A DNA stretch of 64,000 bases from NCBI GenBank assembly GCA_964035575.1, contig OZ037907.1, forward strand, positions 1-64,000, read 5' to 3'. The stretch comes from Rhynchopus sp. YZ270_cl-10 (lineage: Eukaryota; Euglenozoa; Diplonemea; Diplonemida; Diplonemidae). The first letter of the stretch is position 1, and each line of letters starts with the position of its first letter. Position numbers and translations under genes: made by a program. The notes below the pieces were generated by a model that worked only from the letters and a program-made list of their open reading frames with translations, ran no database searches and was not told where the DNA came from. This document shows, piece by piece, positions 51,581-60,397 of this stretch.

Positions 51581-52446
51581 TTCGCGATTAATCGCGACAA
51601 AATTCGCGATTAATCCCCGGGAGTAAAATCGCGATTTTTTGTAGCATTTTACCCCAAACACAACCGTGCACACCTGGTGCTATCCGCATCTGACCTGTGC
51701 CTACCTGGGCACACGTTCAGTCTACGTACTCACATTACACCTACCGATTGATTCGCAAAATGCACCCACCACGACAGAGGGGTGATAAGCCTCGCGGCTT
51801 TAGGCGGCACAGTGGTGGCGGACATGAGCAAACGAGCCCACAGGTCGATCACAAATGCGACGGGTTAATTCCGCGCTTAGGAATTATCCACACCTGTTTA
51901 AGATATAATTACGCTTAAATTACTCTGGGCGCAAAATGGTACAGCATACCAGCACGGAAGCATACCACCACATGAAAGCAGGGCTATTTTAAATATGGGG
52001 ATAAGGAACGAGAAAAGGGTGAAAACGGGTCGAGGCTTCCCGCCGCAGGCGGAAATTTTTAGATGCCGTGCACTTTTCCAGGTGGTTTGAAGAGTGATCT
52101 GACCATATTGTCCCAGTATAGCAGTACACCCAATAAATCCATTGGAGAAGGAACATTGCACTTTTGACCACCACAGAATACATGTTGCCAGCCACACCAC
52201 TAAAGTACAAAAACCCCCTCGGAACGTAGTGAGAGCTTGTGAAAAAATCTCTCCCCGTTCATAGATGGCCCAGTTTTCGAGATTTTTCCATAAATTCGCG
52301 ATTAATCGCAAATTTTTATTTTATAAATTGGAGAGTTTTGGAGAGTATTTTTTTTTAAATCGGGGAGTATTGGAGAGTTTTGGAGAGTTTTTTTTTAAAT
52401 TGGAGAGTTTTCGAGAGTTTTTCACAAATTCGCGATTAATCGCGAA
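51581..52446. mobile_element. Inner inverted repeat E7 (TTCGCGATTAATCGCGA motif)
   Basis: TTCGCGATTAATCGCGA at 51581 and ATTCGCGATTAATCGCGAA at the right end, with further copies at 51604 and 52293. The unit is itself palindromic. The core (51660-52260) has no convincing gene. Confidence 0.55.
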
Positions 52447-52820
52447 TTTTTTTTCTTTTTTTTTAATCGCTAAAACTCTCGAAAACACCAGTGGAGAGTC
52501 TCCGCGACTCCCGGGGATTTCAATGTATGTTTTTTTTGGTTTTTTTTTTTTTGGAAAAGATTTTACTGTGGGGGGGCCGACGGGACCCGAGTCGGGCCGA
52601 CTCGGCCCGACTCGGGCTGACTCGGGCCGACTCGGGCCGAGTTTTTTTTTCGACTCGGGCCGACTTTTTTTTTAAAAAAAATTTTTTTTTCGACTCGGCC
52701 CGAGTCGGCCCGACTTTTGAAAAAAAAAAAAAAATAAAAAAAAGTCGGCCCGAGTCGGCCCGACTCCCAGATTTTCCAAAAACTCGGCCCGACTCGGGCC
52801 GACTACCATCTATGATACTT

Positions 52821-54168
52821 ATTTCATACTTTACAATCAAAGAAAGCCAAACAATAAAGCCAACTTTGAAAATACGAAAGCCCTCTCTCGTGTGACAGTG
52901 GACCAAAAAGGAAGAGAGTTCGAACATGATATGAGGGGACACATATGTATCTTGTGAGGGTGCAGTGGACACTTACCCATCATAATACATAGTACATCAC
53001 AACACAGCTGTATTGTGATGTGTTTTTCAGGTTGTACTATGATAGGCAATAATCACACTACAGCCACCACTAGGTGGGAGTTGTTCACGCTTGCGCGGGC
53101 GCATTAAATTTAATGACAGCTCACGTCTTACATCAAACGGTGGGTTAAAGTGTCAACCGTGGAAAACCGGAAAGTGTCCGATTTCCAATGACACATTGAG
53201 GGGAAGAACGTAGAGAGGGAGAAAGAATAAAGAATCGGAGGGGAAAAAGGTGAAGGTTTAGTCGTAGAAAAAGCAACCTCTGAGAAAATGCAGTGGGGAC
53301 ACAAGCACTGCTGCTGTGCCCTCGCATCTCTTAGAAGGTGGCGAAAAAAAATAGGCGTCATTTAACACTTTGTCCTAGTGTGAGGGGGGCAATCAAAGAG
53401 CCGCATTTTCATTTCGAAAGAATCACACCAGGAGCAAAGTGCACTCACCGGTTCGCTTTGGGAATCACCTTTGGGGTAGCACAGCAGGAAAGGGTACATA
53501 GACAAAGGTGAACGGACACAAAGGGAGTGTTAAAATAATAAAAATGGTGCGTTTGAGTGTATTTGAAAACTTGGTTGTATTAGTGTAGACACAGGATGAA
53601 CTCCACTCTAATATTTATTTTTTAAAAAAAAGGTGTGGGTTATCCCTTGCAATCGGAATATATTCCATGCGTTTGAGTGTGTCAGTAAAAACACAAGAAT
53701 GTAGCCCCCTCTAGAAATGTCAGTCAAAACGTTTCACGAAGTCGAGGCACTCAGGCCGTGTGGAGCACCATCCGTCAGGGCGTCCCCCATCTGGGAGCAC
53801 AAAATACGTCGAACCTTGTGGGCAGGTTGGAAGCCCTGTTTGATTCGGACGTAACGTAGTGCGGCTGCGTCAGCAGAGCTACGTCTTCTGGGGTGGCAGA
53901 GAAAAGAGAAGATTGACATAGGAGTGCAAATAAAGAGTAACCCCTCCCCCCCGAAACCTGAAGATGAATGTGGTGCATCTCGTGCCAAAAAGAAAAGTAA
54001 AAGATAATCGTAAAAAAGGTACTGTACACTGTATTCCCAAGCCTCTACCTGGTCAATCTGACCAGGTCAAAACCTGGTCATATTACCTGGTCAACTGACC
54101 AGGTATCCTCTGACCAGCGCACGGTGGTTCTTAAGGGAGTCGCTGCCCCTACCCCCCCCCCCCCCCCC
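52821..54168. other. Spacer between E4 and E8
   Basis: Contains a family B repeat (52860-52905), an exon-like piece (53734-53887), an inverted ACCTGGTC/GACCAGGT cluster (54043-54115) and a C tract (54151-54170). Confidence 0.5.
53734..53887 (-). other. Possible terminal exon of an unknown gene
   Basis: A pyrimidine-rich acceptor (TTCTCTTTTCTCTGCCACCCCAG, in part) is followed by a 51-codon high-GC frame (RRSSADAAALRYVRIKQGFQ, PAHKVRRILCSQMGDALTDG) to a stop. It may be an isolated exon or a captured fragment; no partner exon was found. Confidence 0.3.
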
Positions 54169-54174
54169 CCTAGG

Positions 54175-55009
54175 CATACTGTGCAGGCGAGCCGTTTTTA
54201 GGCGAGTTTTTCGTTTTCCTGATTTTCAGGAAAAACTCGCCAAAAACTCGCCCTACTCGCCCATTACTCGCCTATTACTCGCCAAAACTCGCCAAAAACT
54301 CGCCAAAACTCGCCTAAACTCGCCAAAAACTCGCCTAAACTCGCCTAAACTCGCCCACATTTGGGTGCAAATCCTGGTGCACCTTGGGGGTGAAAATGTG
54401 CACCAGGATGTGAAAATGGAGGGCGGGGGTGACTGATGACAACATGCCACTCGAAAACACACAAAAAAATTGAAATTGTGTCACTTGTACGTCTAAAGGC
54501 AACCATGTCACGGCAGTGGCTGACAGGCATGTATGTAAACATTTGCTCCAGGGGAAGATTCAAGCATGCCATAGATCCGGGGGACAAGACGTGCTACAAT
54601 CCGGAGGATGACGAAGACATGGATGAGCCGGGGCTACACTCGCTATACAACAATGTCCTCGCCATGCCGGTAAATGGCAACCCTGCAGGCCACCCCTTGG
54701 CGGTATTCCCCCACGACTACATCGCACCCATCTGTGCAAGCTTCATGGATCCGCAGAAGCTACAGCTGGACTGGTGGTACTGGTTGTGGAAGCCTACAAA
54801 GCAAACTGCAGAGGTCTTGTTCAAGTGGAACGAAAAAAATTTTCTCTTCAAAACTCAAATTTCCCTCATATTTTCGTGTGTACACTTTTCCCAAGGTAAA
54901 ATCCCTACCAAAAAAAAAAACTCGCCAAAACTCGCCCCCCAAAAATGGGCGAGTTTTAGGCGAGTTTTTGGCGAGTAGGCGAGTTTTTTTTACTCGCCTG
55001 CACAGTATG
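54175..55009. mobile_element. TIR transposon E8 (CATACTGTGCAGG ... CCTGCACAGTATG), 835 bp, with coding-like cargo
   Basis: Perfect ends CATACTGTGCAGGCGAG and complement, with a 6-bp target duplication CCTAGG (54169-54174 and 55010-55015). Inside the ends are tandem ACTCGCCAAA units. The core holds a 180-codon plus-strand frame described separately. Same termini class and duplication size as E3 and E4. Confidence 0.85.
54436..54978 (+). CDS. Unknown frame carried inside transposon E8
   Basis: ATG at 54436. Residues about 24-130 look like real protein (MSRQWLTGMYVNICSRGRFK, DDEDMDEPGLHSLYNNVLA, HPLAVFPHDYIAPICASFM, LQLDWWYWLWKPTKQ) and are GC-richer than the flanks, while the last 45 residues are translated terminal repeat. 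It is too short for a transposase and has no DDE motif that I can see. It may be a captured host gene fragment, as in pack-type transposons. Confidence 0.4.
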   Translation: MTTCHSKTHKKIEIVSLVRLKATMSRQWLTGMYVNICSRGRFKHAIDPGDKTCYNPEDDEDMDEPGLHSLYNNVLAMPVNGNPAGHPLAVFPHDYIAPICASFMDPQKLQLDWWYWLWKPTKQTAEVLFKWNEKNFLFKTQISLIFSCVHFSQGKIPTKKKNSPKLAPQKWASFRRVFGE

Positions 55010-55011
55010 CC

Positions 55012-56201
55012 TAGGTGGGGGCAAAACCTTCAGGACGGGTGAGGCATTTTGACTTTTTTGGACTTCCGCGCAAAGTACCCACAAACCACCCCTCATACCC
55101 ACCCAGAAATGGGTCAGAAACACCCTGTGACCCGAAAATCCATGCTAAGGGCGACTCAGAATATGAAAAAATGCAAAAAAATAGTGAAAAAGTGGCCTTT
55201 TGACGGTTTTGGCCATGTTGGGTAAAATGGCCATTTTTGGACAAAAAAATCAAAAAAACAGCAAAATTTCGACGTCATGACAGCTGCTTGGGCACAAACC
55301 TACCCCAGGGAGGTCCTGTGAGTCCATTCCGACCTGTTTTGGACACTTTAGGTACTTTTTTTGGCCGTTTTTTGGTGTTTTTAGGTCAAAAAATACCCTG
55401 GACTTTACCCTGGACGTCCCTGGGCCGCGACTTGCGCCCTGCTTTTGGACCCACTCTGGGCCAAAAAATGGGTGAAAACCCCCGAAAAAGCACTCCGGGA
55501 ACCCAGATAGTTCCAAATATCCACCAGAAACCCACCCAAACACCTCAAAAACATGCCAGAAAAATATTTTCAAAAACACACTTTTTTCAAAAAGTTCATC
55601 TGGGCAGGTTCCATAATGACTTATTTGAAAAAGTGTGTTTTTAAAAATATTTTTCTGGCATGTTTTTGAGGTGTTTGGGTGGGTTTCTGGTGGATATTTG
55701 GAACTATCTGGGTTCCCGGAGTGCTTTTTCGGGGGTTTTCACCCATTTTTTGGCCCAGAGTGGGTCCAAAAGCAGGGCGCAAGTCGCGGCCCAGGGACGT
55801 CCAGGGTAAAGTCCAGGGTATTTTTTGACCTAAAAACACCAAAAAACGGCCAAAAAAAGTACCTAAAGTGTCCAAAACAGGTCGGAATGGACTCACAGGA
55901 CCTCCCTGGGGTAGGTTTGTGCCCAAGCAGCTGTCATGACGTCGAAATTTTGCTGTTTTTTTGATTTTTTTGTCCAAAAATGGCCATTTTACCCAACATG
56001 GCCAAAACCGTCAAAAGGCCACTTTTTCACTATTTTTTTGCATTTTTTCATATTCTGAGTCGCCCTTAGCATGGATTTTCGGGTCACAGGGTGTTTCTGA
56101 CCCATTTCTGGGTGGGTATGAGGGGTGGTTTGTACGTACTTTGCGCGGAAGTCCAAAAAAGTCAAAATGCCTCAAAAAAATAGGGGTTTTGCCCCCACCT
56201 A
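55012..56201. repeat. 1.2-kb near-perfect palindrome E9
   Basis: Two arms of about 570 bp (55012-55586 and 55625-56201) in inverted orientation with a 38-bp centre. Ends TAGGTGGGGGCAAAACC and complement, next to C tracts. The arms differ only at a few sites, mainly near the ends. The arms share ATGGGTCAGAA/CACCCTGTGACCCGA with E3. The left end was the target of E8. Confidence 0.85.
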
Positions 56202-56224
56202 CCCCCCCCCCCCCCCCCCCCCCC

Positions 56225-56864
56225 GGGGCTGTATATATACGTACCTCGGGCACTTTTTGAACGTATATATACGCTACGTATATATACGTTCAAATATACG
56301 TTATACGCTATCTATACGTTGCACCCATTTCCTACAGCAAAAAAGCGGTGGTGCTCATCATCAAACCCCCCGAGACTTTGTCCCGTCGGGGCACCTTGTA
56401 CTCCGCCTGCGGCGGCAACCGACGCACGGTGTCGATCATCTCCTGAATCCTCTCAGAAGAGGAGGTGTCCAGGGTTGTCCTGTGTAGAACAACCATGAGG
56501 CAATCACGCGGGCACCCATCATTGTTCTCTGCACATGAGCGTCAAGAGGCCCGGTGACAACCTCTTTTGCCCCCTTTGCGGAGGTCTTCGCCTTCTTCTG
56601 CTGCCGGTGCACTGCTGCTCCCCAACTCCTCAAGCCACTATGTGTGTTCCTCTTCCGTTTTTGTGGAGAGGGTGAGACCCGGGCACTTGGAGATGCCGTT
56701 CTCGAAGTGCGCTTATTCCGGGATAACCCCCGTCGCATAGGGGACTGGTACAGTACAACAAAGGGCAACGTATAGGTAACGTATATTTAGCTTTTTCCTC
56801 CCCCAGCCGAACGTATATATACGTTGGAACGTATTATACGTATAATACGTATACTTGCAGCCCC
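56225..56864. mobile_element. TIR element E10 (ACGTATATATACG motif), with coding-like core
   Basis: Ends GGGGCTGTATATATACGTA and TACGTATACTTGCAGCCCC are roughly complementary; palindromic ACGTATATATACG units lie inside both. C tracts flank both sides (56202-56224 and 56866-56882). The core 56340-56770 is high in GC with a minus-strand frame (RRGLSRNKRTSRTASPSARV, KTSAKGAKEVVTGPLDAHVQ) that looks like decayed coding sequence. Confidence 0.6.
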
Positions 56865-56882
56865 GCCCCCCCCCCCCCCCCT

Positions 56883-57748
56883 TAGAGTTTCCCTCTGCAC
56901 TGTTAACTTTGGACACAAAAAAATAATTGGTAAAAAAAAAAAAAAAAAAAAAAAAAACGGGAAAAATTCCAAAAGGCGTGCGTGACAGTGAGAATACCCC
57001 CCCTTCGTTCCAGTTTGCATGGACGGCAAGAGGGGTGTTCCTGAAGAGGGGAAATAGACAATAAACTGAAAAAGAACAAAGTGTATTACTGTGTATGTTG
57101 TCTTGTCGCATTGACAAAAGCATCTCAAAAAAAAAAGAAGAAAAACATTTTGCATAGCGAACAAGCAGCATTCATCGTTGTGTAGACAATAATACGTTTT
57201 GGGGAAAACAACATTTTTTTTTTGGTTTTTTTTCTCAAAAATTTGATTTTCGTCTGACTGATTTTTCGAAAATATAGTCCAGTGAAAAATAAGAAAATTG
57301 CATTTTATTTCAGGCTGTCTGATCAATAGTTATAATTGCCCCCCCCTCGCATTGAAAATAAATTTGGGAGTGTTGCAAAATACACTACAGACAACAACCT
57401 GTCCTCGGAGCATCTCACGTAGAGGGAAGCGTTACAAGCAAAAAAAAAATAATGTACTTCAAAGAATAGTGGTCGCATTGAAATTGCGTATTAGTCTCGG
57501 CTAAACTCAACATCGCACTCAAAAGGACTGACCGGTAAAACGACAGAATGACATGGAGAGCTCTCTGCCAAGATAACTACGTTTTTTTTGTGAACCCTAA
57601 TTTTGCCGGGGGGGAAAGCTGTCGTGCATAATCCTTGTTGAGGAATAGGTAAAAAATGAGCTTTTTTGTCTAGGAAAATGGAACAACCTTGCAACTTAGA
57701 TAGTAAAGCAGCACAACAGGAGCGGGTTTGAGGGCATGGTTGGGCACA
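56883..57748. other. Intergenic region
   Basis: A 25-bp A run (56931-56957) and several T runs. No gene recognised. Confidence 0.5.
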
Positions 57749-59953
57749 TCAAGCAGCCTTCTCGAGATCTTCTGCAAGGATCAGGAGCGCACGTCGCCAC
57801 AGCTTCACGTTGTCTTCTTCTAATGTCTGTTCGAACGCAGTCAGTGACTCCTGTGCCTGCGTGCGTTCGCCGGCCTTCTTCTTCTCGAAGAACTCTGTGA
57901 GGTGTCTGTTGGAAGCAGTTTCCGTGACCATAGCATCAAGCTGGTACATCCACTCGCCTTCAGGAACAACGCGCATGCCTGACACGTACGAAGCAGAGGA
58001 ACACCCCGACAGCGACCCGTAGTGTGAGTACACCTGTGCTGCGATCTGGAAGGACTCTGCCTGCGGCAGGTTCGCCAGAATAGGTCCCGCAACAACAAGC
58101 GGGAGGGCCATATGCTGTGCAAGACTAGCAAGAGCCGACGCACCGTCAACAAGAGTCGACCCCACCACGGAGTGTCTGTGTGCACTGTCGCCCATAATGC
58201 CTGAGTACGATTTGCAAGCGTAGATCCCAATGGAGACGGTCTTGAAGCTGCCACCACCACTCCGGGTCAGGCCAGGTAAGGCAAGCCCAAACTCAACCGC
58301 CTTAGCCTTGGCATCACAGGAGGCAATCATCCACGTCACCGCAAGCTTCCCCCCCTGCACAACAGTGATCCTCCCCGAGTAGCAGAGTGCGGCAGAGTTC
58401 ACTGATGTGAAGAAACGCTCGAAACGTGTCTGTGCAGAAATCTTGTCGCTGTCGATGGACTTGCTGAAGTCAGACACGTCCAGCACTGCACACACTGCAC
58501 CACGGCACAGCTTCACACCAAGCCCCAGCTGCAGACCTGTGTTCTGTTGTGTGCCGTAGCTGAGGCGTGAGATGGAGGACGGTGTGGAAGCGCTAATGCG
58601 GCTCTTGACCTCAACCTCCGTGGTGGTCTCAGTGTCCTCTGCCTCGGTGAGGTCCTCTTGCGGAGCCTGCGGGAGGAAGGCCTTCACCTTCTTCAGCATG
58701 TCGAGTGCTGTCCAGAAGCCTTTGTACAGCGAGTCGATCTCACGGAAGATACTGTTGTGCGGCACGCGCTCGATCTCCATTGCCTCGGTTTCCATTTCCG
58801 CAATCTTGTCGAACGCAACAGCAACCTTGCGGATGGGGTACACAAAGACAAACGAGAGCGCTGCCGCAACCAGCACCGTACCCACAATCAGGAAGATCAC
58901 AATAAGCCGCGTTGTAGCGTTGCTGTCGTCGATCTCCTCAAAGAAGTACGCCTCTGGGATCGTCATCAGAATCACCCACCTCAGGTTCAGGTTCTCGATC
59001 TCCTTCATCTGCAGCCAGTACCCCTTGCCTTCGAAGGAGAACTCCTGGTGGAGCTTCACGCTGTGTGGCAGCACAGGGTTTGTCAGCAGGCTTGTGTCCT
59101 GTCCGATTTCTCTCAGAATTGGAACTCCGCAGTTTGACAGTGTGTAGCGCTCGTACACCTTGGGCTCGGGCTCGGTGAAGGGGACTTCGTGTGTTGTGCT
59201 GGTGATGAGGGAGTGGTCCGTCTCCATCAGGAGCAGAATGCTGTCGGGCGTGATCTGGTACTGACTTAAATCAATCATGACCAACGCTGTGGACGCCATC
59301 ACTCCACCACGAAAGCTCCTATCCGGCCACAACACAGGCCACGTGAGGGACACCTGCAGGCCTGGGGAGGGAACATTCGGGTTGACACTGACCCAGACGG
59401 AAGACCAGATCGGGATGTCCTGCTGCACGACGTCTGGGTTGTCTGCTAGGATCGTGTAGTAGGGCCGGGTGAGGATGTTGAGGGGGATGACGAAGCTGTT
59501 GCTGATGTTCCAGGACATGGTGTTGGGGACGAAGCCACGCGTGACGCGCAGGGATTTGTCTGCCTGGAGCTGGGCGACGGAGGGTCCTTCCATGTCCACA
59601 ATGCAGCCCATATTGCTTGCGTCGTCCATGTAGACGCCCAAGGCCGCAAAGGGGGTGTGGTTCTTGAACTCAATCCCGTTCTGTATGATGACGTCGTTGC
59701 AGTGTGTATGGTTGTAGTTCCCCAGCTCGACGCCGTACTTCATCCCTTTCACGTAGTCGAGCTGCTCGTGGATAAGCTCCCTTGCAATGTCTTTGTAGGT
59801 CGTCGTGATGATGCTCTCGGACAGATCAAGCGACACCTTGCGAATGGACGACACAGCGTTCCTGCTGGTGATGTCAAACGCAAGGATCGACGACACAGCA
59901 ACAAGCCCTCCCACTGCGAGGACGAAGGCTAAGAATGTCGGGACTTTGAACAT
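57749..59953 (-). CDS. Receptor with dCache-like sensor and degenerate cyclase domain
   Basis: 734 aa from the ATG at 59953 (MFKVPTFLAFVLAVGG). Membrane segment 1 at about 4-26, an extracellular region of about 320 residues ending WVILMTIPEAYFFEE (typical of the last strand of double-Cache sensors), membrane segment 2 at about 352-378 (LIVIFLIVGTVLVAAALSF), a HAMP-like linker and a class III cyclase-like domain (about 480-640). VLDVSDFSKSI keeps the first Asp position, but the second metal Asp site reads QGGKLAVTW and the catalytic segment reads GSTLVDGASALASL, so Asn and Arg are missing. It probably does not make cAMP and may be a dimer partner or a sensor only. The frame runs on upstream into a CUB-like fragment. 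Confidence 0.8.
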   Translation of the reverse strand: MFKVPTFLAFVLAVGGLVAVSSILAFDITSRNAVSSIRKVSLDLSESIITTTYKDIARELIHEQLDYVKGMKYGVELGNYNHTHCNDVIIQNGIEFKNHTPFAALGVYMDDASNMGCIVDMEGPSVAQLQADKSLRVTRGFVPNTMSWNISNSFVIPLNILTRPYYTILADNPDVVQQDIPIWSSVWVSVNPNVPSPGLQVSLTWPVLWPDRSFRGGVMASTALVMIDLSQYQITPDSILLLMETDHSLITSTTHEVPFTEPEPKVYERYTLSNCGVPILREIGQDTSLLTNPVLPHSVKLHQEFSFEGKGYWLQMKEIENLNLRWVILMTIPEAYFFEEIDDSNATTRLIVIFLIVGTVLVAAALSFVFVYPIRKVAVAFDKIAEMETEAMEIERVPHNSIFREIDSLYKGFWTALDMLKKVKAFLPQAPQEDLTEAEDTETTTEVEVKSRISASTPSSISRLSYGTQQNTGLQLGLGVKLCRGAVCAVLDVSDFSKSIDSDKISAQTRFERFFTSVNSAALCYSGRITVVQGGKLAVTWMIASCDAKAKAVEFGLALPGLTRSGGGSFKTVSIGIYACKSYSGIMGDSAHRHSVVGSTLVDGASALASLAQHMALPLVVAGPILANLPQAESFQIAAQVYSHYGSLSGCSSASYVSGMRVVPEGEWMYQLDAMVTETASNRHLTEFFEKKKAGERTQAQESLTAFEQTLEEDNVKLWRRALLILAEDLEKAA

Positions 59954-60029
59954 TTTGTGTGTTTTTTGGGGGAGGGTATCTGGGAGAGGGTGAAGAGATA
60001 ATGTTATGGAAAATTGTGGTTGAAAAAAA

Positions 60030-60092
60030 GGTTGACTTGAAATACAACAGCCTGCTCGTGAACAGTGTACCTTGGTATGACCACCTGCAACC
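60030..60092 (-). repeat. Family B repeat upstream of the pseudo-cyclase
   Basis: TTGACTTGAAATACAACAG followed by GTGAACAGTGTACCTTGG. Related copies: 24901-24948, 30963-31010, 36727-36772 and 52860-52905. Confidence 0.6.
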
Positions 60093-60142
60093 TCCATTTT
60101 ATAATCTATGCCATTGGTGGAGCTTGTCAGGTAAAAAAGCCC

Positions 60143-60397
60143 ACCCAATTCCAGGTAGGTTAACGTGAACGCGACAGTATCCCCTTCGTCGCACAAAATG
60201 TGCCAACAAATATTGGAGTGATTGGTGCTTGCAAACGTCACGTTCCCAGCAGAATACAGGTCAGTGGTCTCATCACAGACCGCAATCAGGTCGCCTGGTA
60301 CAAGTGTTAGTGGCACATCAGTGGCTGGTGCAGGTGTTGGTGCTGTCGCATCCACACCCACGCAGCACAGCAGCAGCACCACACATACACGCAACAC
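60143..60397 (-). pseudogene. CUB-domain secreted protein fragment
   Basis: In frame with, and upstream of, the pseudo-cyclase. It begins with a signal-peptide-like stretch (LRVCVVLLLCCVGVDATA), then CDETTDLYSAGNVTFAS, ICWHILCDEGDTVAFTLTYL, which fits the first half of a CUB domain. It starts at GTG, not ATG, preceded by an acceptor-like AAAACAG, and CUB similarity stops at ELG. It is either a separate broken gene or a first part of a spliced receptor; the family B repeat that follows suggests the former. Confidence 0.5.

Larger units (their letters stand above)
49218..52529. mobile_element. TIR transposon E5 (CATACATTGAAATCCC ... TTTCAATGTATG), nested in E4
   Basis: Left CATACATTGAAATCCCGGGG, right CCGGGGATTTCAATGTATG, complementary, both set in T tracts that would give a TTTTTT duplication. 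Subterminal motif GGAGAGTTTTCGAGAG is repeated several times on the right side (52330-52420) and a few times on the left (49296-49320). Confidence 0.7.
49058..52814. mobile_element. TIR transposon E4 (CATAGATGGTAG ... CTACCATCTATG), 3.76 kb
   Basis: Inverted ends CATAGATGGTAGTCGGGCC and complement, flanked by a 6-bp target duplication ATACTT (49052-49057 and 52815-52820). Inside the ends are tandem GGGCCGAGTC/GGCCCGACTC units. E5, E6 and E7 are nested within. No transposase frame is evident. Confidence 0.8.

Noticed and set aside
44021-56864. LTR retrotransposon or Polinton origin for the repeat nest
   Set aside because: Ends are inverted and not direct, and no capsid, integrase or polymerase sequence is visible.
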